Source: Haliea sp. (GTDB lineage Bacteria; Pseudomonadota; Gammaproteobacteria; Pseudomonadales; Halieaceae). From it: a stretch of DNA of 64,000 nucleotides. The stretch's first letter is position 1, and each line of letters opens with the position of its first letter. This document shows, in pieces, positions 1 to 8,054 of the stretch. Position numbers and translations under genes: made by a program. The stretch spans positions 1 through 64,000 of the forward strand of contig JAHEBM010000004.1 in assembly GCA_024642245.1 (NCBI GenBank). The letters are read 5' to 3'. The notes under the pieces are model-generated. The model searched no databases. It was given only the letters and a program-made list of their open reading frames with translations, and had not been told where the DNA came from.

Positions 1-500
1 AGGTGTGTTCAGTTGCCAGGGCGCTGTCCATCGTGGGCGAGCGCTGGACCATGTTGATTATTCGGGACGCTTTCCTGGGTACGCGTCGATTCGACCAGTT
101 CCAGTCCAACCTGGGTATTACCCGGCACCGCTTGTCAGAGCGGCTGGGCAAGCTGGTGGAACAGGGGGTACTGGTCAAGGTCCCATACCATGACCGGCCC
201 GTGCGCTACGAGTACCGGCTCACCCGCAAGGGTTTGGGTCTCTATCCCGTGCTGATGAGCCTGGCCCGCTGGGGGGATGAATGGATGGACAAGGGGGAGG
301 GCGCGCCGCTGGAATATGTGCACCTGAAATGCGGCAAACGCACCCGCCCCATGCTCACCTGTAATGAATGCGGCGAGCAGCTGCGCCCTGAGGAGGTCAA
401 GCCCCGGTTGGGCCCTGCACTGCACAAGCTGGTGGCGGAACTGGGGGAGGAGGGTGAGTCGCACCCGGATATTCCGCCCTTGTTACGGCGCTCCATGTGA
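1..500 (+). CDS. HxlR-family winged-helix transcriptional regulator, 5' end cut by window edge
   Basis: About 165 residues are visible. The first residues (CSVARALSIVGERWTMLIIRD) are the conserved opening of HxlR regulators, in which a cysteine precedes the first helix. Family members usually carry 10-20 more residues, so the GTG at base 3 is probably internal and the true start lies outside the window. The helix-turn-helix covers roughly residues 10-70 (RFDQFQSNLGITRHRLSERL) and the wing roughly 60-75 (RPVRYEYRLTRKG). A C-terminal extension carries a CxxC pair (LTCNECGEQL) that could bind metal. HxlR proteins often sense reactive electrophiles or oxidants and control a neighbouring gene. The target here is unknown; the downstream TonB receptor is 200 bp away and has its own putative promoter. 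Confidence 0.85.
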   Translation, partial: VCSVARALSIVGERWTMLIIRDAFLGTRRFDQFQSNLGITRHRLSERLGKLVEQGVLVKVPYHDRPVRYEYRLTRKGLGLYPVLMSLARWGDEWMDKGEGAPLEYVHLKCGKRTRPMLTCNECGEQLRPEEVKPRLGPALHKLVAELGEEGESHPDIPPLLRRSM

Positions 501-607
501 GTCTTGATAGCAGGGGATAACCCTAATAAAAACAGGGATTTACGAGGCAAGCCCACGAATAGGCCGGGCTGTCAGGTCGTTTTCTTGTGTACTTGTTACA
601 TTCTTGA

Positions 608-637
608 GTGACAAAAACCGCACTTCAAAGGTATAGA
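608..637 (+). promoter_or_regulatory. Candidate sigma70 promoter for the TonB receptor
   Basis: GTGACA (608-613) and TATAGA (632-637) are separated by 18 nt and lie 65 nt upstream of the receptor ATG. The assignment is by pattern only; the surrounding bases are AT-richer than the flanking genes. Confidence 0.35.
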
Positions 638-701
638 ATTTTCCCATCGCTGTTTCCTGCAAAGAAACCGCTATTCATAACTAGAAGAAGGACCACCCAC
701 A

Positions 702-3287
702 ATGCAAAAGTTCAAGAAGACCCTGCTCGCAACTGCCGTCGTAGCGCTGGTGCCCTCCCTGTCAGCACCGCTGGCAATGGCACAGAAGCCCGCTGCGGGC
801 CTGGAGGAAGTCGTGGTAACCGGTACCCGCAAGGAAGGCCAGTTGCCCACCGAGACCCTCTCGCCGATCGATGTCATCAGCAGTGAGTCCCTGGCCCGGC
901 AGGCCTCTTTCAGCCTGACCGAGTCCCTGACCCAGATCGCACCGTCGCTGAATACACAGCGTTTCCCGATTGCGGACGGCACCGCGTTCATACGCCCGGT
1001 GACCCTGCGCAACCTGTCACCCGACCACACCCTGGTACTGGTGGACGGCACACGCCGCCATCGCTCTGCGCTGGTCAATCTTCAGCTGGCGCCACTGGGC
1101 ACCGTGAACCAGGGCTCCCAGGGAGTTGATTTCTCGACCTTCCCCTCCGCCGCAATAAAGCGGGTGGAAGTGCTGCGTGACGGCGCCTCGGCCCAGTACG
1201 GCTCAGATGCAATCGCCGGCGTGGTCAACGTGATCCTCAAGGATGCGGACGAGGGCTTCACCATCAGCGGCCAGTACGGCGAATACGACCAGGACGGTGA
1301 CGGCCAGCGCAGCACGGTCAGTGCCAACGGGGGCCTCAGTCTCGGGGGCAATGGTTTCCTGAACCTGACGGGTGAATACGCCACGACCGATACCACCAGC
1401 CGTGGCCAGGCCCGCCCCGATGCGGCAGCCGTGGCGGATATCGTGGGCAAGAGTGCGGTGCCTTACGACGGCCTGGGCCAGCGCTGGGGTGATCCCGAAC
1501 TGGATTCCTACACGGGCGTGTTCAATGCCGGCTATAACGTCAGCGATTCTCTCGAGCTGTACGGCAACGGTAGTTACTACTACAACGAAACACGGGGCGG
1601 CTTTTTCTACCGTACCCCGGTACTGCCGGGTGACGGCAACATCGATATCGCCGCTCGCTCCACTTTGCAGACCGACAGCGATGGCGACGGGCGGCCCGAT
1701 AACGCCGCACAAAGCCTGGTCAACTCCATCACCGGACAGGGCCTGAACCCGGGCGATTACCTGGTGGCGGATGCCTCGAGCCCCAGTGGCTACGTACTGC
1801 GCAACCCCATCTACACCCAGTTTCCCGGTGGCTACAGCCCCATCTTCGGTTCCGATATCACCGACACCTTTGTCGTGCTCGGTGCCCGTGGTGAACTCGG
1901 CAACAGCGACCTGAGCTGGGACCTGAAGGGTCGCTACGGCGAAAACGAGGTGGAGTACAACCTCAAGAACAGCATCAACCCCAGCCTGGGAGCGCTCAGC
2001 CCGATCAACTTCAAGCCGGGCACGCTGACCCAGGAAGAGACCGGGGTCAACCTGGATTTCGTCAAGACCTTTGATAACAACCCTGCCAACCTGGGTTTCG
2101 GTGTGGAATGGCGTCGTGAAACCTACAAGATCGCTACCGGCGACCCGGCTTCCATCGAGGTCGGACCGACCTTTGCACAGTTTGGCGTGGGTTCCGACGG
2201 TTTCCAGGGCTTTTTCCCCGATTCGGCCGGCAGCTGGGACAGTGACAGCTATGCGCTGTATTTCGACCTGGAAACCGAGATCACCGAGAAGCTGACGGGC
2301 GCCGTCGCCATGCGCTACGAAAATTTCGAGGAGTACGGCGATAACCTGGACTGGAAAGTATCTGCGCGCTATGACTTTACCGACAACTTCGCCCTGCGCG
2401 GCACGGCCAACACCGGTTTCCGCGCACCCACGCCCGGCCAGGTACATACGCTTAACGTAACCACTACCGCTGACAGCTCGGGCAACCTTATCCCGAGCGG
2501 TACTTACCCGGTGGATAACCCAGTGGCGCAGGTGCTGGGCGCGACCAGCCTGGAGAATGAAACCTCCACCAGCTACACCGCAGGCGTTATCTGGACGCCT
2601 GGTGACAGGGTCAGCATCACGGTGGATTACTACGACATCAGCATAGATGACCGGATGGCGCTGTCCTCCAATACCATCAGCCAGCAGAATGTCGATGACC
2701 TGAATGATCTGGGCTATGCCAACGCTGACTTGTTGCTCGGTTCCAATGCCAACTATTTTACCAATGGCTTTGACACCGAGGTTACCGGGGTCGATTTCGG
2801 TATCACCACGTGGCACGACATCGGCGCCGGCACACTGACCAGCGATGTTCGCCACAACCACAACAAGCAGGAAATCTCCGGCGTCAAGAACAATGCTATT
2901 TTCTCGGATCGCGTCTACGACCTCGAAAACCAGGTGCCCGAAGATCGCTCCGTGTTGAGCCTTGTGTATGATGTGGGCGGTTTCAGCGGCCTGCTGCGGG
3001 GTAACTACTACGGTAGCTGGTCTACCACACCCGGGCTGTTTGGCGATGGTACGGATTCAAGCGCGAACACGTACTCCTACGGCAGCGCTGTCCTGGTTGA
3101 TCTGGAGGCGAGCTATACCTTTGCCGAGCACTATACGGTAACGGTCGGCGGCCAGAATATCTTCGACGAGTACCCGGACAAGGAAGGCGATGGTACCTTG
3201 CAGTACCTCGGTGATATCTACGCCGTAACATCGCCCTTCGGCTTCAACGGTGCGTTCTGGTACGCCAGGGTATCCGCCGCGTTCTGA
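702..3287 (+). CDS. TonB-dependent outer-membrane receptor
   Basis: The 861-residue protein has a signal peptide (about residues 1-27, ending AMA|Q), then a TonB-box-like segment LEEVVVTGTR, a plug domain (about 45-165, with VLVDGTRRHRSAL and VEVLRDGASAQYGSDAIAGV) and a long beta-barrel ending in phenylalanine, as expected for BAM recognition. It should import a large substrate across the outer membrane using TonB energy. The plug pattern is the general siderophore/carbohydrate/peptide type and the substrate cannot be read from sequence. It is monocistronic: a 200-bp leader precedes it and a strong terminator follows. The preceding HxlR gene could regulate it, but no operator was identified. 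Confidence 0.92.
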   Translation: MQKFKKTLLATAVVALVPSLSAPLAMAQKPAAGLEEVVVTGTRKEGQLPTETLSPIDVISSESLARQASFSLTESLTQIAPSLNTQRFPIADGTAFIRPVTLRNLSPDHTLVLVDGTRRHRSALVNLQLAPLGTVNQGSQGVDFSTFPSAAIKRVEVLRDGASAQYGSDAIAGVVNVILKDADEGFTISGQYGEYDQDGDGQRSTVSANGGLSLGGNGFLNLTGEYATTDTTSRGQARPDAAAVADIVGKSAVPYDGLGQRWGDPELDSYTGVFNAGYNVSDSLELYGNGSYYYNETRGGFFYRTPVLPGDGNIDIAARSTLQTDSDGDGRPDNAAQSLVNSITGQGLNPGDYLVADASSPSGYVLRNPIYTQFPGGYSPIFGSDITDTFVVLGARGELGNSDLSWDLKGRYGENEVEYNLKNSINPSLGALSPINFKPGTLTQEETGVNLDFVKTFDNNPANLGFGVEWRRETYKIATGDPASIEVGPTFAQFGVGSDGFQGFFPDSAGSWDSDSYALYFDLETEITEKLTGAVAMRYENFEEYGDNLDWKVSARYDFTDNFALRGTANTGFRAPTPGQVHTLNVTTTADSSGNLIPSGTYPVDNPVAQVLGATSLENETSTSYTAGVIWTPGDRVSITVDYYDISIDDRMALSSNTISQQNVDDLNDLGYANADLLLGSNANYFTNGFDTEVTGVDFGITTWHDIGAGTLTSDVRHNHNKQEISGVKNNAIFSDRVYDLENQVPEDRSVLSLVYDVGGFSGLLRGNYYGSWSTTPGLFGDGTDSSANTYSYGSAVLVDLEASYTFAEHYTVTVGGQNIFDEYPDKEGDGTLQYLGDIYAVTSPFGFNGAFWYARVSAAF

Positions 3288-3330
3288 TGCGATGCGTATC
3301 CGGGCCGCGTTTTCGCCCGGTGCAACAAAC

Positions 3331-3361
3331 AAAAAACCCGGCCTATGAGCCGGGTTTTTTT
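3331..3361. terminator. Bidirectional intrinsic terminator
   Basis: Stem CCCGGC (3337-3342), loop CTATGA, stem GCCGGG (3349-3354), flanked by A6 on the left and T7 on the right, so it can terminate on both strands. It separates the convergent TonB receptor and metY genes. Confidence 0.9.
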
Positions 3362-3373
3362 ATTCCGTGACGG

Positions 3374-4648
3374 CTATTTTGCCGCCGCCAGCGCCTGCTC
3401 GATATCCGCCAGGATATCATCGATATGTTCTATACCGATCGACAGGCGCACCATGTCCTCGCTGACCCCTGCCGAGGCCAGTTCCTGGGCATTGAGCTGG
3501 CGATGGGTGGTGCTCGCGGGGTGGCAGGCCAGCGACTTAGCATCGCCGATATTGACCAGTCTAAGGATCAGTTGCAGGGCATCGATAAAGCGACCGCCGG
3601 CCTCTATGCCACCGTCTATGCCGAAGCTGAGTATGCCGGCAGCCTTGCCGTTGCAGAATTTTTTGCAGTTTTCGCGGTAGGGGCTGTCTTTCAGTCCGGC
3701 GTAGTTTACCCATTTGACCTGGGGGTGTTGCTGCAGGTAGTGGGCCACTTTTTTCGCATTCTTGCAGTGCTGCTTCATCCGCAGGCTCAGGGTCTCCAAG
3801 CCCTGCATGATGAGGAAAGCGCTGTGGGGCGACATGGCCGCCCCGGTGTTGCGCAGGGGCACTACGCGGCAGCGCCCGATAAATGCGGCTTCACCCATGG
3901 CCTCGGTATAAACCACGCCGTGGTACGAGGGGTCCGGTGTGTTCATGATCGGGAACCGTTTGGCATGGGCCGCCCAGTCAAACTTGCCCGAGTCGACAAT
4001 GGCCCCGCCGATGGTCGTGCCGTGGCCGCCGATATATTTTGTCAGGGAGTGCACTGCGATATCGGCGCCGTGATCAAAAACCCGGCACAGTACCGGGGTC
4101 GCTACCGTATTATCGACGATCAACGGCACGCCGGCGGCGTGGGCGATATCGGCCCACCTGCGGATATCGACGATGTTACCGGCCGGGTTGCCGATGGACT
4201 CGCAGAACAGGGCCTTGGTGTTCTCGTCTATCAGCGCGGCGGCCCGCTCGAAATCGTCTGCCTGGGCAAAACGGACCTCGATACCCTGCCGCGGAAAGGT
4301 GTGGGCAAACAGGTTGTAGGTGCCACCGTACAGCTGGGTGGTGCTGACGATATTGCTGCCAACCTCGGAAATTGCCTCGATCGCGTAACGTATGGCCGCC
4401 ATGCCCGAGGCAACTGCCAGTGCGCCCACGCCACCTTCGAGTTCCGCCAGGCGCTGCTCCAGCACCGCGTTGGTGGGGTTCATGATACGGCTGTAGATAT
4501 TACCCGGTACTTTCAGGTCAAACAGGTCGGCACCGTGCTGGGTATTATCGAAAGTGAAGGACGTGGTCTGGTAAATCGGCGTGGTTGCGGCATGACTGCC
4601 TGGGTCGCCCGCGTAGCCGGCGTGCAGCGCAATGGTTTCCGGTTTCAT
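3374..4648 (-). CDS. metY: O-acetyl-L-homoserine sulfhydrylase (MetY-type, PLP-dependent)
   Basis: This 424-residue Cys/Met-metabolism PLP enzyme converts O-acetylhomoserine and sulfide to homocysteine in the cytoplasm. The opening ETIALHAGYAGDPGSHAATT and the Schiff-base lysine K204 in HSLTKYIGGHGTTIGG are typical of the MetY branch, as is its length (cystathionine synthases are about 380-400). NYAGLKDSPY and the C-terminal SIGIEHIDDI fit the family. The start is preceded by GAGAGG. It lies 88 bp downstream of btuF on the same strand with no obvious terminator between, so it may be read from the cobalamin operon. That would fit homocysteine feeding B12-dependent methionine synthase, but co-transcription is inference. 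Confidence 0.92.
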   Translation of the reverse strand: MKPETIALHAGYAGDPGSHAATTPIYQTTSFTFDNTQHGADLFDLKVPGNIYSRIMNPTNAVLEQRLAELEGGVGALAVASGMAAIRYAIEAISEVGSNIVSTTQLYGGTYNLFAHTFPRQGIEVRFAQADDFERAAALIDENTKALFCESIGNPAGNIVDIRRWADIAHAAGVPLIVDNTVATPVLCRVFDHGADIAVHSLTKYIGGHGTTIGGAIVDSGKFDWAAHAKRFPIMNTPDPSYHGVVYTEAMGEAAFIGRCRVVPLRNTGAAMSPHSAFLIMQGLETLSLRMKQHCKNAKKVAHYLQQHPQVKWVNYAGLKDSPYRENCKKFCNGKAAGILSFGIDGGIEAGGRFIDALQLILRLVNIGDAKSLACHPASTTHRQLNAQELASAGVSEDMVRLSIGIEHIDDILADIEQALAAAK

Positions 4649-4736
4649 ACAATGCCTCTCGTTATTTTGGTGGGCTTGCTATGTCAGCAAGGACCGCAGA
4701 GCTTAACAAACATCGCGCCACAGGCAAGGCCGGGGT

Positions 4737-5618
4737 TTATTCGCGCAGGGTATCGAGTTGTTCACACAGGGCTTGCGCACCCAGCAGCACACGTGCAGTC
4801 GGGCGTTCCAGCAGGTCGGGATGCACGAAGAACAGGCCCCCGTGCGCCACGGCAGGCAGGGCGGGATAGCGTCGCCAGTCATCCAGCCAGTGCGGCCGGG
4901 AATCGCTCATGCCACTGGCAATAATCGCCTGGGGTGCCAGTGCCAGGACAGACTCGATGTTGATCCGCGGGGCCAGTATCGCCACCTGCGCGAAGATGTT
5001 GCGGCCCCCGCACAACTCGATGACCTGGCTGATGAGATGCTCTCCGTTGACGGTTTGCAGGGGATCGTTCCAGATCTCGTACAAAACGGTCAGCGGCTGT
5101 CGCTGGCTGTAGCGCTTGCGCAGGGAGTCCAGTCCCTGTTCTATACGCCGGGCCTGCGGTTCGCTGCTTGCCTGCGTACCTGCCAGCACCCCCAGTGCGC
5201 GAATATCCCGGGGTATGTCCGCCAGCTGCCTTGGCTCACTGACATAAACCGGCACTCCCAGGATCTCGAGTTTGTCGCGGGTACCGGAGCCGTTGCCGGA
5301 GCCCCACATCACGATCAGGTCGGGCCGGGCGCTGGCGATGGCTTCCAGGCTGTAGGCGTTGAAGCTGCCGACCCGGGGCAGTGTCCTGGCCTGCGGGGGA
5401 TAGTCACTGGAGCTGACCACGCCCACCAGCTTGTCACCCGCCCCGGCGCTAAACAGGTTTTCCACACTGTGGGGCGCGAGCGCCACAATGCGGCGGGCAG
5501 GGGAGTCAAGCAACACCGTGCGGCCGCTGAAATCCACCACACTGACCGCCTGTGACCAGGCCGGGGTCGCGAGCAGTAACACGAACAGCACGACGGTATG
5601 AGTGAGGTACCTGTTCAT
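4737..5618 (-). CDS. btuF: Periplasmic cobalamin-binding protein of an ABC importer
   Basis: The 293-residue protein has a signal peptide (about 1-24, hydrophobic VVLFVLLLATPAWSQA) followed by a class III (helical-backbone) periplasmic binding fold: VVDFSGRTVLLDSPARRIVA, then PDLIVMWGSG and the second-lobe VNGEHLISQVIELCGG. It should deliver a corrinoid to BtuCD. The ATG at 5618 begins 2 nt after the btuD stop; an in-frame GTG two codons earlier would overlap btuD but is less likely. Binding proteins of this type also serve haem and ferric siderophores. The riboswitch, cobO and btuB in the same operon decide for cobalamin. Confidence 0.88.
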   Translation of the reverse strand: MNRYLTHTVVLFVLLLATPAWSQAVSVVDFSGRTVLLDSPARRIVALAPHSVENLFSAGAGDKLVGVVSSSDYPPQARTLPRVGSFNAYSLEAIASARPDLIVMWGSGNGSGTRDKLEILGVPVYVSEPRQLADIPRDIRALGVLAGTQASSEPQARRIEQGLDSLRKRYSQRQPLTVLYEIWNDPLQTVNGEHLISQVIELCGGRNIFAQVAILAPRINIESVLALAPQAIIASGMSDSRPHWLDDWRRYPALPAVAHGGLFFVHPDLLERPTARVLLGAQALCEQLDTLRE

Positions 5619-5620
5619 GG

Positions 5621-6394
5621 TCACCGGCGGATAACCAGCGGTTGCTGGCGCCCGGGATGTTGCTGGATCAGTACGTCTATCGCAAATACGTCGCGGAACA
5701 ATTGCTCGTTCAGGACCTGTGTCGGCGAACCCAGGGCCGCCAGGCGCCCGCCCTGCAGCACGGCGATAGTATCGGCAAGGCCCGCGACCAGGTTGAGGTC
5801 GTGGATGGCCAGCACCACGGCGCACCCGCGCGAAGCCACTTGTTCCACGGCATCCAGTACCAGCTGCTGGTGGGACAGGTCCAGGGCCGTGCTGGGTTCG
5901 TCCAGTAATAGCAGGCCGCCCTCGCAACTGTCCCATATCTGGCAGAACACCCGGGCCAGCTGCACCCGTTGTTTTTCGCCGCCCGACAGGCGCGTGTAAA
6001 GACGACCGCGCAGGCCGGTTATGTCAGTGGCGGCCATGACCTCGCCGAGAATCCTGCGGTCTGTCACCAGGCCGGTGTCGTGAGGCATTCTGCCCAGCGC
6101 CACCACCTCCTCAACTGTGTAGGGAAAGTTGAGCAGGGAAAGTTGCGGCAGGTAGGCCAGACGGCGTGCCAGCTGGCGTCGGGACCAGTCACCGAAAGGC
6201 TTGCCCGCCAGCAGCATACGACCTTCGGTGAGCGGGATATCCCCGGCAATGAGATGCAACAGGGACGATTTGCCCGCACCGTTCGGGCCCGCCAGGGCCA
6301 GTACCTGGCCCTGCTCCAGCGCCAGGTTTATGTGCGCCAGCAGGGGCGGGCCCCAGGGCGCGGCGCCGGCCTTATCCAGCTGCAATACCCTCAC
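5621..6394 (-). CDS. btuD: Cobalamin ABC transporter ATPase
   Basis: This 257-residue ATP-binding subunit carries Walker A GPNGAGKSS (about 36-44), the signature LSGGEKQRVQLAR (from about 136), Walker B LLLLDEPSTALD (from about 161) and a switch histidine in AIHDLNL (about 198). It couples ATP hydrolysis to transport by BtuC. The GTG start at 6394 overlaps the btuC stop by four bases (GTGA), and no better start follows before the Walker region, so translational coupling is likely. Upstream reading frame is open into btuC but there codes antisense-like sequence of no family resemblance. Confidence 0.9.
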   Translation of the reverse strand: MRVLQLDKAGAAPWGPPLLAHINLALEQGQVLALAGPNGAGKSSLLHLIAGDIPLTEGRMLLAGKPFGDWSRRQLARRLAYLPQLSLLNFPYTVEEVVALGRMPHDTGLVTDRRILGEVMAATDITGLRGRLYTRLSGGEKQRVQLARVFCQIWDSCEGGLLLLDEPSTALDLSHQQLVLDAVEQVASRGCAVVLAIHDLNLVAGLADTIAVLQGGRLAALGSPTQVLNEQLFRDVFAIDVLIQQHPGRQQPLVIRR

Positions 6395-7383
6395 GACTGC
6401 ATCCCGTAGTGGTGGCGCTGGCGCAGCAGGGAAATGAAAAACGGGACACCGATGATCGCGGTGATAACCCCCACGGGCAGCTCCGTGGGTGCGATCACTA
6501 TCCGCGAGAGGGTGTCCGCCACCACCAGTAGAATGGCACCGGCCAGGGCGGAGGCGGGGAGTAGCACGCGGTGATCCGGACCCACCAACATGCGCACGAT
6601 ATGTGGCACCACGAGCCCGACGAAGGCGATGGTGCCTACCAGTGCCACCGATGTGCCTACCCCTATTGCGACCCAGATGATCAGCGCGATCTTCGCGGCG
6701 TCCACGTCGATGCCCAGGTGACGCGCCTCGGACTCGCCCAGCAGCAGTGCGTTGAGCGTGTCCGCGTAGCGGGGCAGGGCGAGCAGCAGCGCGCAACCGA
6801 CAACGGCTGCCAGCAGCAGGCGAGGGTAGTTGGCACCATCCAGCCCGCCCATTTTCCACAGGGATATACGCCGCAGCATGTCGTTGTCCGCGTAGAACTC
6901 CAGCAGACTGCCGAGCGCCCCGGCCAGTGCGGTGATGGCGATTCCCGCCAATAGCATGGTTGCCACCGAGGTGCCGCTGGATGACGTGGCGAGACGGTAG
7001 ACGAAGACCACAGCCACCACGCCGCCGGCGAAAGCGCCCACCGAAACCAGGGTAAGCGCGGCATAACCGGGCAGGAGATGTCCCCCCAGTACGATAACGA
7101 CCGCTGCTCCCAGCGAGGCCCCCGCGGTCACGCCGATGAGTGACGGGTCCGCCAGGGGATTGCGGAAAAGGCCCTGCGTGGCGGCACCACTCATGCCCAG
7201 GATCGCGCCCATAAGCGCTGCGAGCAGAACCCTGGGCAGGCGGATCTGCCCGACAATCAGGGCGCCCTGGCCCTGGTCGGCGCCCGTTACGGTCGTGGTA
7301 ATCCCGGCCAGGATGTCGGCGGTGCCCAGGGGAACTGCACCGTTGGCAAGCCCCAGCACGATACACAGTGGCAGGGCGAGCAC
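6391..7383 (-). CDS. btuC: Cobalamin ABC transporter permease (FecCD/BtuC family)
   Basis: The protein has about ten hydrophobic segments of the FecCD permease fold, with GQIRLPRVLLAALMGAILG, GLFRNPLADPSLIGVTAGAS and the C-terminal AFVGLVVPHIVRMLVG typical of BtuC. With the GTG at 7383 it has 330 residues, but this start falls inside the first membrane helix. The frame stays open upstream to 7440, encoding a basic stretch plus the missing half of the helix (IKQAGSHRRIPAYLLLLGLV). No ATG, GTG or TTG occurs there. An ATT at 7440 that overlaps the cobO stop would give a normal-length permease of 349 residues. It forms the membrane channel of the BtuCDF importer. Confidence 0.88.
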   Translation of the reverse strand: MLALPLCIVLGLANGAVPLGTADILAGITTTVTGADQGQGALIVGQIRLPRVLLAALMGAILGMSGAATQGLFRNPLADPSLIGVTAGASLGAAVVIVLGGHLLPGYAALTLVSVGAFAGGVVAVVFVYRLATSSSGTSVATMLLAGIAITALAGALGSLLEFYADNDMLRRISLWKMGGLDGANYPRLLLAAVVGCALLLALPRYADTLNALLLGESEARHLGIDVDAAKIALIIWVAIGVGTSVALVGTIAFVGLVVPHIVRMLVGPDHRVLLPASALAGAILLVVADTLSRIVIAPTELPVGVITAIIGVPFFISLLRQRHHYGMQS

Positions 7384-7435
7384 CAGCCCGAGCAGAAGCA
7401 GGTACGCCGGAATGCGGCGGTGCGAGCCGGCCTGT

Positions 7436-8044
7436 TTAATAATCCACGCCCCGGCGCGCCTTGATACCTGCGCGATACGCGTGCTTGACCTCCTTTACCT
7501 CTGACACGGTATCCATAACATCCTGCAGTGCCTTGCCACCGCCGCGGCCTGTGACCACCACGCTCTGACCGGGCGGGCGCCGGCGAATGGCATCGACGAT
7601 CTCCTCCTCTGGCAGGTACTTGAAAGCGATCATATAGGTGAGCTCGTCGAGTACGACCAGGTCCATGCCCGGGTCCTCCAGCATGGGCCTGGCCACCGCC
7701 CAGGTGCGCTGGGCAGCCGCGATGTCGGCGCTGCGATCCTGGGTGTCCCAGGTAAAGCCCGTGCCCATCTGGTAGAACGCCACCTGGGGGCAGTGCTCTT
7801 TCAGGTAGATCTCCTCGCCGGAGAGCTGTTCACCCTTGATGAACTGGACGACGCCCACGGTCTGGCCGTAGCCCAGGGCACGCATGACCATGCCGAAGGC
7901 AGAGCTGGACTTGCCCTTGCCGTCCCCGGTGAGGAGGACGGCGACGCCCCGTTCCGTGTCAGCAGCCTGTATGCCGGCGTCCACGCTGGCCTTCTGCTTT
8001 TGCATGGCGGCCTTGTGCTTCGCATCCTTACTCGTTTTTTCCAT
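7436..8044 (-). CDS. cobO: Corrinoid adenosyltransferase (CobO/BtuR type)
   Basis: This 202-residue enzyme transfers adenosyl from ATP to cob(I)alamin or cobinamide. The P-loop variant TGDGKGKSSS (about 39-48), FIKGEQ, the DLVVLDELTYMIAFKYL segment and the C-terminal VTGRGGG are diagnostic for the CobA/CobO/BtuR family. The N-terminal Lys/Gln-rich arm (about 1-30) is typical of this class. The gene starts 10 nt after btuB on the minus strand and its stop overlaps the btuC reading frame. Together these genes import a corrinoid and convert it to adenosylcobalamin; no de novo corrin ring genes are in the window. Confidence 0.94.
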   Translation of the reverse strand: MEKTSKDAKHKAAMQKQKASVDAGIQAADTERGVAVLLTGDGKGKSSSAFGMVMRALGYGQTVGVVQFIKGEQLSGEEIYLKEHCPQVAFYQMGTGFTWDTQDRSADIAAAQRTWAVARPMLEDPGMDLVVLDELTYMIAFKYLPEEEIVDAIRRRPPGQSVVVTGRGGGKALQDVMDTVSEVKEVKHAYRAGIKARRGVDY

Positions 8045-8054
8045 TAGCCTGACC

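Noticed and set aside
1203-2861. Long open frame (552 codons) antisense to the TonB receptor
   Set aside because: It lies wholly within a strongly supported receptor gene, has no family resemblance and reflects high-GC codon bias on the opposite strand.
3425-4924. Open frame of 499 codons on the plus strand opposite metY
   Set aside because: It is antisense to metY and runs into btuF; no recognisable motif.
5619-5936. Longer btuF reading frame beginning at 5936
   Set aside because: The upstream part is antisense-like and the signal peptide begins at 5618, right after the btuD stop.
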